Below, piece by piece: positions 6,002-10,036 of a stretch of DNA of 10,036 nt. The translations under genes were made by a program, and so were the position numbers. Position 1 is the stretch's first letter. Each line of letters begins with the position of its first letter. The DNA comes from Patescibacteria group bacterium. GTDB taxonomy: Bacteria; Patescibacteriota; Microgenomatia; UBA12405; JAHJSD01. The notes beneath the pieces are model-generated. The model did no database searches. It had not been told where the DNA came from and saw nothing but the letters and a program-made list of their open reading frames with translations. The DNA lies in assembly GCA_018830585.1 (NCBI GenBank), contig JAHJSD010000008.1:1-10036 (forward strand), read 5' to 3'.

Positions 6002-6580
6002 ATGACAATAGAAAGGTCAAGGGAAATATTGAGACAAACTGACGCAAATAGTTGCCTAGCTTGTTCGTTATTTTTTGTTGCTGGAAAAATTACTGGGCAA
6101 GAATTTTCTAAAGATGACGAAAGACAATTATGTTTTGATTCATTTGGCCGGTGTCGAGAAAGTCTCGTTTTGTCTTACCTCTGGGCTTTTATGGAGCATT
6201 TTCCAAATCTTGATGTAACTATCACAGTAGATAATGAGTTTTATGAGGACTACCTTAAAAGACTAGTTGCTGAAAAAATCGAAATAGAATCGAGTCCGGT
6301 AACCATAGGGTTAATAAGAAGCGAGGCTTCAAAAGGACCGTTAATTGTACTGGTTGATAGATATTTCTTTGACTATGAAATCCATATTCCCCATTATATT
6401 GTCGTAGAAAATCAGGGAGAGAATAATTTTTCGGTAGCTGATCCGTGGCAAGGAAAGACAGTGTCAGTAAACCCAACGCAACTTCAGGAGGCTATCTTTG
6501 GAGCAAAACACATCCTTCAATGGGCCCCCATGATTATAAAAATAGAGCAACAGATTGAGTCTGCTACACATTCTACTTAA
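6002..6580 (+). CDS. C39-like cysteine peptidase family protein
   Basis: The product is 192 residues with no signal peptide or membrane segment, so it acts in the cytoplasm. Near the N terminus RQTDANSCLACSLFFVAG gives the C39 pattern: Gln12 (oxyanion hole) followed six residues later by Cys18 (nucleophile), then small residues and a hydrophobic helix. His131 in PHYIVVEN and Asp147 in FSVADPW complete the expected Cys-His-Asp triad. C39 domains usually cleave double-glycine leaders as part of an ABC exporter. This one stands alone, as in the 'C39-like' group of free-standing peptidases or acyl-transfer enzymes. Its coupling to the methyltransferase gene implies a joint job, perhaps on a peptide or amide substrate. 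No leader-peptide gene is visible nearby. The fold call is good; the activity is inferred. Confidence 0.75.
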   Translation: MTIERSREILRQTDANSCLACSLFFVAGKITGQEFSKDDERQLCFDSFGRCRESLVLSYLWAFMEHFPNLDVTITVDNEFYEDYLKRLVAEKIEIESSPVTIGLIRSEASKGPLIVLVDRYFFDYEIHIPHYIVVENQGENNFSVADPWQGKTVSVNPTQLQEAIFGAKHILQWAPMIIKIEQQIESATHST

Positions 6581-6594
6581 ATCCCTTTTTAGTC

Positions 6595-6634
6595 AGCGCG
6601 AAAAAATCTGCGAAAGCGGAAGCGTCGGCGGCGA
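6595..6634 (+). repeat. 40-bp inverted repeat, right arm
   Basis: Perfect inverted partner of 4708-4747, starting 14 bases after the stop of the C39-like gene. It passes directly into the second repeat module (6631-6736). Confidence 0.92.
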
Positions 6635-6736
6635 GCCTCGCTTTTTTCTTTTTTTGAGAATTTTTTGCGCCGGAAATAATGAAGAAAAAAACGAGAAAGA
6701 CACGCTTGGCCCAGTGAGTGTCAAAATGCGCTCCCA
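6631..6736 (+). repeat. Dispersed repeat module, plus-strand copy
   Basis: It begins GCGAGCCTCGC, then a T-tract, GAGAA, TTTTTTGCGCC, and ends near CGCTCCCA. An inverted copy lies at 8416-8525, and the two bracket the SDR and VOC-like genes. The T-tract (6641-6657) after a GC-rich segment may stop transcription from the methyltransferase pair, although the stem here is weak. Confidence 0.75.
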
Positions 6737-6792
6737 CGAAAAAATGAATTACCCCGAAGCAGAGCTTCGAGGAATTTTTTTGATTAAAAAAG

Positions 6793-6801
6793 TGGTAAAA
6801 T
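6793..6801 (+). promoter_or_regulatory. Extended -10 promoter element before the SDR gene
   Basis: TGGTAAAAT has the TGn extension and five of six -10 bases. No good -35 box is present at the right distance. The same nine bases form the -10 of the nucleotidyltransferase promoter at 9578-9586 on the other strand. Transcription would start near 6808, leaving a leader of about 25 nt. Confidence 0.5.
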
Positions 6802-6833
6802 GAAAAAGAGTAAAGGAACAAGAAAATAAAACA

Positions 6834-7631
6834 ATGAAAACCAAAAATAAAGTCGCCTTAGTAACCGGCGGTTCGATGGGGTTTAAAAATGGTGGACCTT
6901 CTATTGGAGGCGCTGTTTCTATTCGTTTAGCAAGAGACGGTTATAGAGTAGTAATCATTGATTTTTGTGAAATGGGTAAAAAAACGGTAGAGATTATAGA
7001 AAAAAGTGGTGGAGAAGCGATCTTCGTTAATGGAGATGTCAGTAACACGGAAGATGTTAAAAAGGCAATAACAACGGCCAAGTCTAAATTCCGAGGGCTT
7101 CATTGTCTTGTTAATTGCGCTGCCCGGTACACCCCGGATATGGCAAAAAACATAGCAGAAATCTCGGAGGAAGAATGGACCAAAACAATAGATGTAAATC
7201 TAGGAGGTTATTTTAGAACTGCTAAATACGCAATTCCGCTAATATTAAAATCTGGCGGTGGGACGATTATTAACATATCTTCGATAGAGGCTTTTTTAGC
7301 TTTACCCAACTTTAGTGTTTATTGCGTATCTAAAGCAGCAATAGACGGGCTTACTAGAGCCTTGGCTGTTGATTTTGCCCCTCTTATAAGAACAAACTCT
7401 GTCTGCCCGGGGTTTGTTAAAATAGCCAATTCACAAGGAAACAGAACACCGCAAGAATTAAAAGAATGGTACTCACGAATAGCCAAAAACTATCCAATGA
7501 AAAGAGTTTGCGAAGTTGAGGAAATCGCTAATGTTGTTTCATTTCTGGCAAGCGACAAATCTTCCTATATAAATGGACAGACGATTATTGTAGATGGCGG
7601 AAAAATAGTTGCCGATTTCCACGAATTTTAA
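6834..7631 (+). CDS. Short-chain dehydrogenase/reductase (SDR)
   Basis: The product is 265 residues, the normal length for a classical single-domain SDR, cytosolic and usually tetrameric. The nucleotide-binding loop is TGGSMGFKNGGPSIGGA (11-27), longer than the usual TGxxxGxG by about five residues. Asp43 at the end of strand 2 favours NAD(H) over NADP(H). NGDVS (66-70) holds the adenine-contacting Asp68, and VNCAA (93-97) is the NAG motif variant. The catalytic set is Asn122, Ser150, Tyr163 and Lys167 (YCVSK). The substrate loop after CPGF (191-194) and the C-terminal INGQTIIVDGG are typical. It would oxidise or reduce an alcohol/ketone; the substrate cannot be told. The next gene starts within 16 nt, so they form an operon. 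The ATG start follows a weak AAAGGA about 16 nt upstream. Confidence 0.92.
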   Translation: MKTKNKVALVTGGSMGFKNGGPSIGGAVSIRLARDGYRVVIIDFCEMGKKTVEIIEKSGGEAIFVNGDVSNTEDVKKAITTAKSKFRGLHCLVNCAARYTPDMAKNIAEISEEEWTKTIDVNLGGYFRTAKYAIPLILKSGGGTIINISSIEAFLALPNFSVYCVSKAAIDGLTRALAVDFAPLIRTNSVCPGFVKIANSQGNRTPQELKEWYSRIAKNYPMKRVCEVEEIANVVSFLASDKSSYINGQTIIVDGGKIVADFHEF

Positions 7632-7647
7632 TTTCTATCAATCGTGT

Positions 7648-8400
7648 ATGACTCCAAATACAGATTATAATTTTCAAGTTAGTGATTTTCTTATTAAGAC
7701 CCTTGCCTCCTTAAAGAATAGCAATACAAATATTTCCCAGTTTTTGAATATCAACAAAAATGGCATAAGCTTAGTCGTTGATAATGAAGAGCTACTGAAA
7801 ATTACGAGACGAGAGATAATTCTAAATAAAAAGCTGAACGTGCTTGATAAAATAGTTGCAACTGACAGCAAAGCTGGCCAAAAATCCACGGTAAAAATTG
7901 ATAAACTCTTCTCCTTTTTTGACCAAATACGCCCTTTAATAGTTCGGCTTAATCATTTGGGCGTAAACTATTTTTGTAAAGATACCAAAAAGGAATTGCA
8001 GCAATATAAAAATACTTTAAACGGTTCAGGATTCAAACTTTATGAAGAAAGGCTTGAGGGTTTGGCAGAGAGATGTTTTTTTATTGGCGATGCTTTGGAT
8101 TGTAACTCGCCACTCTTCGAGATAACATTGCTAGAAGATAAGCGTTCTACTGTTGATTATTGGAGACCCCACTTTCAGATAGATATAGATACAGATTTAA
8201 GTTTTGCCGAACTCAGTAAAACTTCTTCCTTATATTTTGGACAAAACTTTTTCAAATACAAAATCAACATTCCAAATTACGGCACCGTTTTTGGTATTGG
8301 AGTGTTGGGGATCATCCAAGGGATAAAAATTTGTCTTGGTATAGGAACAAGGTTAAGAATTACAGAATATCATCGAAAAATAATACTTCGAGAGTTGTGA
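7648..8400 (+). CDS. Uncharacterised protein, possibly VOC/YecM-like fold
   Basis: The product is 250 residues from the ATG at 7648. The frame is also open from a TTG at 7609 that would overlap the SDR gene by 23 nt; neither start has a good Shine-Dalgarno site. No family is recognised with certainty. Residues about 98-190 show a pattern like the vicinal-oxygen-chelate fold: LNHLGVN (His103), a helix, GSGFKLYEERLEG, PLFEITLL (Glu158) and RPHFQIDI (His175). That order of His, Glu and His at strand ends is what metal-binding VOC and YecM-type proteins use. The N-terminal 90 residues are charged and mixed helical. The C terminus is a hydrophobic glycine-rich stretch (210-236), too broken for a clear membrane helix. 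It is in an operon with the SDR, so it may act on the same small molecule. The fold assignment is inference. Confidence 0.72.
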   Translation: MTPNTDYNFQVSDFLIKTLASLKNSNTNISQFLNINKNGISLVVDNEELLKITRREIILNKKLNVLDKIVATDSKAGQKSTVKIDKLFSFFDQIRPLIVRLNHLGVNYFCKDTKKELQQYKNTLNGSGFKLYEERLEGLAERCFFIGDALDCNSPLFEITLLEDKRSTVDYWRPHFQIDIDTDLSFAELSKTSSLYFGQNFFKYKINIPNYGTVFGIGVLGIIQGIKICLGIGTRLRITEYHRKIILREL

Positions 8401-8415
8401 GCCCTTTTTCTTTTA

Positions 8416-8525
8416 TGGGAGCGTGTGTCGGCGCACGGGAGGGCTGGGGCAAGGACATATTTCTCTTCCCCCTTTTCCAATTTCTCATGGCGCAAAAAAC
8501 TTCTCAAAAAAAGAGCGAGGCTCGC
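8416..8525 (-). repeat. Dispersed repeat module, minus-strand copy
   Basis: Read on the minus strand it gives GCGAGCCTCGC, T-tract, GAGAAG, TTTTTTGCGCC and later CGCTCCCA, in the same order as 6631-6736. The two differ mainly by five T residues and scattered changes in the middle. It starts 15 bases after the VOC-like gene stops. Plus-strand open frames that cross it have no coding support. Confidence 0.75.
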
Positions 8526-8527
8526 TC
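8506..8527 (-). terminator. Rho-independent terminator-like hairpin
   Basis: On the minus strand GAGCGA-GCC-TCGCTC is followed immediately by seven T residues. It is part of the dispersed repeat. It would stop minus-strand transcription arriving from the nucleotidyltransferase gene about 550 nt away and so insulate the four-gene block. Confidence 0.6.
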
Positions 8528-8611
8528 GCTGAAGGCGAAGCGGCCCGCTCTCCTATTACTTTTTTTCTGTTCTTTTTTCTTAAAACGTCCATAAAACCCG
8601 CTCATCAAGGC

Positions 8612-8875
8612 ATGTTTACCGTCTATATACTCCTCAGCTTAAGAGACAAAAAAACATACGTTAGTTATACCAACAACTTCGAAAGACGATTCCGCCAACA
8701 CAACTTAGGCAGGGCAAAATCAACAAAGCACCGGGTGCTGTTTGAATTGTTATTTAAAGAAGAGTTCGAAAACAGTATCGAAGCTAAAAAACGGGAAATA
8801 TGATGGAAAAGTAGTGCGGGTAGAAAAAGGCTAAAGAAATACTTCGAGGACCTGCGAGACGAAGAGGTTAGTTGA
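8612..8875 (+). pseudogene. GIY-YIG nuclease-like protein, interrupted by a stop
   Basis: It starts MFTVYILLSLRDKKTYVSYT, matching the GIY-YIG opening, although the central Gly of YIG has become Ser. NNFERRFRQHNLGRAKSTKH supplies the usual catalytic Arg, and Glu in EAKKRE is the metal-binding residue. A TGA at 8801-8803 interrupts the frame exactly before WKSSAGRKRLKKYFEDL, the normal C terminus, which continues in the same frame to TGA at 8873-8875. In relatives the interrupted position is usually an aromatic residue. It is a copy different from the one at 4087, with a separate lesion. The open frame extends upstream into the dispersed repeat, but only the ATG at 8612 makes sense as a start. 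Confidence 0.8.
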
Positions 8876-8880
8876 GTAAG

Positions 8881-9074
8881 ACCCACTACTCATCGAAGAC
8901 CTCTCAAGCGCTGATTCACTACCGGTATTTCATCAACGAGGAAGATGCTAAGGCCAAAAGAAGTATTTTTGAAAAGCGGCTTTGTTTGACAGAGATAACC
9001 TGAAAAAGGCGGTCAAAAGAAAATTCTCCGGACTTCAGGAGCAGGAACAACATCAATTTTTTTGCAAAAACTAA
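8881..9074 (+). pseudogene. C-terminal remnant of another GIY-YIG protein
   Basis: ALIHYRYFINEEDAKAK, starting near 8914, resembles the middle of small GIY-YIG proteins (L-V-Y-Y-x-x-F...E-D-A-x-x-R-E). After it, the expected 'KYFESGFGRDNLKKAVKR' can be assembled only by changing frame around 8970-8990, ending with DRDNLKKAVKRKFSGL and TAA at 9072-9074. The N-terminal half is missing. It follows the previous remnant without a gap, which suggests tandem insertion or recombination between copies. Call by pattern only. Confidence 0.45.
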
Positions 9075-9077
9075 AAT

Positions 9078-9563
9078 CTACTCCTGCCTAAATCTCAATT
9101 GGCAAAACGGTCTTCCAAAAAGGCGGCGGCGGCAAGCCCTTTCTTCTTCCGGTCCCATATCATATGGTTTAGGAGGCAAAAGATGAATCGTTCTTCCCTG
9201 AAGGGGAGAAACTCTCGCCCGGAAAAATTCCGAGTCTGTATCGGGATCATATCGTTCAAAAATATCCACTTTAAAACCCGCAGGAGGATTGTCTCGGAGA
9301 GCCTCACCAACTCGTGTTATTACCAGACTATTGGGCTCGCTGGTATAAGCTACCACATCGAGGTCATTTCCCTTCCCCATTTTCGGCCTGCGACGACGGG
9401 CATTTCTGACGGTGCTGCCAACAGCCCAAACAACCGTCTTCTGTCCGGCCACCCGTTGAAACCAATCTCCAACCCGAAGAAGATTATTTCTGTCAACTTC
9501 AGGCAGGGTCGCCAAATACCTCGCCTGATCAACCTCTTTTGGTTTATATAGTCGCCTTAACAT
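9078..9563 (-). CDS. Nucleotidyltransferase-fold protein
   Basis: The product is 161 residues. VVWAVGSTVRNARRR (44-58) followed by NDLDVVAY (66-73) fits the polymerase-beta superfamily signature G-S...D-x-D, with Gly49, Ser50, Asp67 and Asp69. Asp100 in FKVDIF is the likely third metal ligand. The stretch between GS and DLD (16 residues, rich in Arg and Lys) is somewhat longer than usual. Members transfer nucleotides to proteins, RNA or small molecules. Short stand-alone forms are often MNT-type antitoxins or antibiotic-type adenylyltransferases. The gene is visibly richer in GC than the four-gene block upstream. It has its own promoter and ends a few bases from the GIY-YIG remnant on the opposite strand. 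With the helical protein upstream it may form a MNT/HEPN-like pair. The fold is likely; the target is unknown. Confidence 0.78.
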   Translation of the reverse strand: MLRRLYKPKEVDQARYLATLPEVDRNNLLRVGDWFQRVAGQKTVVWAVGSTVRNARRRRPKMGKGNDLDVVAYTSEPNSLVITRVGEALRDNPPAGFKVDIFERYDPDTDSEFFRARVSPLQGRTIHLLPPKPYDMGPEEERACRRRLFGRPFCQLRFRQE

Positions 9564-9577
9564 ATGTTTGAGACCTT

Positions 9578-9606
9578 ATTTTACCACTGCTGCGGGACAA
9601 CCACAA
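9578..9606 (-). promoter_or_regulatory. Promoter of the nucleotidyltransferase gene
   Basis: On the minus strand TTGTGG (9601-9606) and TAAAAT (9578-9583) are 17 bp apart, with a TGG extension (9584-9586). Transcription would start near 9571, only a few bases before the ATG at 9563, so the leader is very short. Confidence 0.6.
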
Positions 9607-9633
9607 AAAATGGTTAGGTTAATCATTAAACCA
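9605..9633 (-). terminator. Weak terminator-like hairpin after the small helical gene
   Basis: On the minus strand TGGTT (9629-9633) pairs with AACCA (9611-9615) around a 13-nt loop, then six T residues (9605-9610). It begins just after the stop of the helical-protein gene. The stem is short and AT-rich, so termination is probably partial. Confidence 0.35.
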
Positions 9634-9634
9634 T

Positions 9635-9892
9635 TCAGACACCAGAGCGATGTTTTAAAATCAAGCTGGCGGTCAAGGCCCTTTCGGAAGCCTGAAGAAG
9701 TCCGCCTTTTAAATTACTAATCTCTTCAATCTCCTTCCAAATATTTTTATAACAGCCAATCTTTGGGTTAATATTTTGATAAGTTTTTTTGGCCTGTTTC
9801 AGAAATTGTTTGGCCAACTCCACCCTGCCTTGGTAAAGCCAATAGGAAATTCTTCTTAAATCCGTTGACAAATTAAGCAGATCAAGGTTCAT
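9635..9892 (-). CDS. Small all-helical protein, possible HEPN-like partner
   Basis: The product is 85 residues from the ATG at 9890-9892. The frame is open further upstream to 10009, but that part is translated palindromic repeat DNA and is rejected. The sequence is predicted almost wholly helical: LNLSTDLRRISYWLYQGR (6-23), VELAKQFLKQAKKTYQNI (24-41), NIWKEIEEISNL (50-61) and LQASERALTASLILKHR (66-82). No family is recognised with certainty. The size, helical build and position 71 nt upstream of a nucleotidyltransferase gene recall HEPN or HEPN-like partners of minimal nucleotidyltransferases. The RX4-6H motif of RNA-cleaving HEPN proteins is not evident, so it may be a substrate-binding or inactive version. 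No Shine-Dalgarno site stands before the ATG. Confidence 0.6.
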   Translation of the reverse strand: MNLDLLNLSTDLRRISYWLYQGRVELAKQFLKQAKKTYQNINPKIGCYKNIWKEIEEISNLKGGLLQASERALTASLILKHRSGV

Positions 9893-9903
9893 ATCTTCAT
9901 AAG

Positions 9904-10036
9904 TTTCGCACTTTCTGTCATCGCGAGCGATCCCGATTCGATCGGGAGAGCGTGGCGATCTGGCGGCAAATGAACCGAGATTGCCGCGGTCGCTGGCGCT
10001 CCCTCGCAATGACAGTTATAGTGCGCAAGTGCGAAA
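9904..10036. repeat. Large palindromic dispersed repeat at the window end
   Basis: The inner ends CTGTCATCGCGAG (9915-9927) and CTCGCAATGACAG (10003-10015) are inverted copies with one mismatch. Inside is the smaller palindrome TCCCGAT-TCG-ATCGGGA (9931-9947). Outside, TTTCGCACTT (9904-9913) pairs exactly with AAGTGCGAAA (10027-10036). 'TGTCATTGCGAG...CAATCTC' elements are widespread non-coding repeats in many bacterial genomes. The element may extend past the window. Confidence 0.8.

Noticed and set aside
6555..6821. Two open frames in the spacer after the C39-like gene, one on each strand
   Set aside because: Both derive from the repeat and its A/T tracts, with no start signals or domain.
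8331..8611. Plus-strand open frames crossing 8423-8600
   Set aside because: They overlap the end of the VOC-like gene or the dispersed repeat, and only the part from 8612 has a recognisable family pattern.
4087..8803. Recoding of TGA as tryptophan or glycine
   Set aside because: TGA serves as a natural stop for the methyltransferase and VOC-like genes, and Trp is encoded by TGG throughout. The first GIY-YIG copy also has frameshifts, so decay is the simpler reading.
9099..9551. Plus-strand 150-residue open frame
   Set aside because: It is antisense to the nucleotidyltransferase gene, whose GS...DxD...D motifs support the minus strand.
9893..10009. Upstream extension of the helical-protein gene
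   Set aside because: It translates a palindromic dispersed repeat. The ATG at 9892 begins the helical, gene-like sequence.
1..10036. CRISPR array, insertion sequence or prophage
   Set aside because: No regularly spaced direct repeats, transposase, integrase or phage structural gene is visible. The inverted repeats have no transposase between them.

Overview
The window looks like a stretch of a Patescibacteria/CPR (probably Parcubacteria-type) genome. The indications are small, compact genes read with the standard bacterial code, and several decayed GIY-YIG mini-genes of the 'YVYILQS' type that litter those genomes. Intergenic spacers are packed with dispersed palindromes such as CCTGCCTGCCGGCAGGCAGG, the tRNA gene lacks an encoded CCA, and there are large PKD-domain surface proteins. 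This placement is inference from style; no phylogenetic marker is present.

Layout. Positions 1-219 are non-coding, with two related hairpin repeats and a sigma70-type promoter that drives a tRNA-Gly(GCC) at 220-293 (+). Converging on it, on the minus strand, is a pair of exported-protein genes. 1410-3587 encodes a 725-residue protein with a signal peptide, TolB-like beta-propeller repeats, three PKD-like domains and a C-terminal helical domain. 231-1301 encodes a two-PKD protein that looks damaged at both ends: its apparent start codon is ATA and its last 20 residues are antisense tRNA. A promoter and Shine-Dalgarno site precede the 725-residue gene, so the two genes probably form one transcript.

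Positions 3588-4776 hold no intact gene, only dispersed repeats and a GIY-YIG pseudogene at 4087-4362 bracketed by a perfect 25-bp inverted repeat.

Positions 4777-8400 carry four plus-strand genes of AT-rich composition: a class I SAM methyltransferase, a C39-like cysteine peptidase (1 nt apart, strong internal Shine-Dalgarno), an SDR oxidoreductase, and a protein that looks like a metal-dependent VOC/YecM-like fold. The first pair is bracketed by a perfect 40-bp inverted repeat (4708-4747 / 6595-6634). The second pair is bracketed by inverted copies of another part of the same repeat family (6631-6736 / 8416-8525). No substrate can be named. The set resembles a small-molecule or peptide tailoring cassette, and it is the best candidate here for an undescribed system.

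Positions 8612-9074 contain two tandem GIY-YIG remnants. Positions 9078-9892 (minus) carry a nucleotidyltransferase-fold protein and, upstream of it, a small all-helical protein. Together they recall MNT/HEPN-like toxin-antitoxin pairs, although a terminator-like hairpin and a separate promoter lie between them. The window closes in a large palindromic dispersed repeat (9904-10036).
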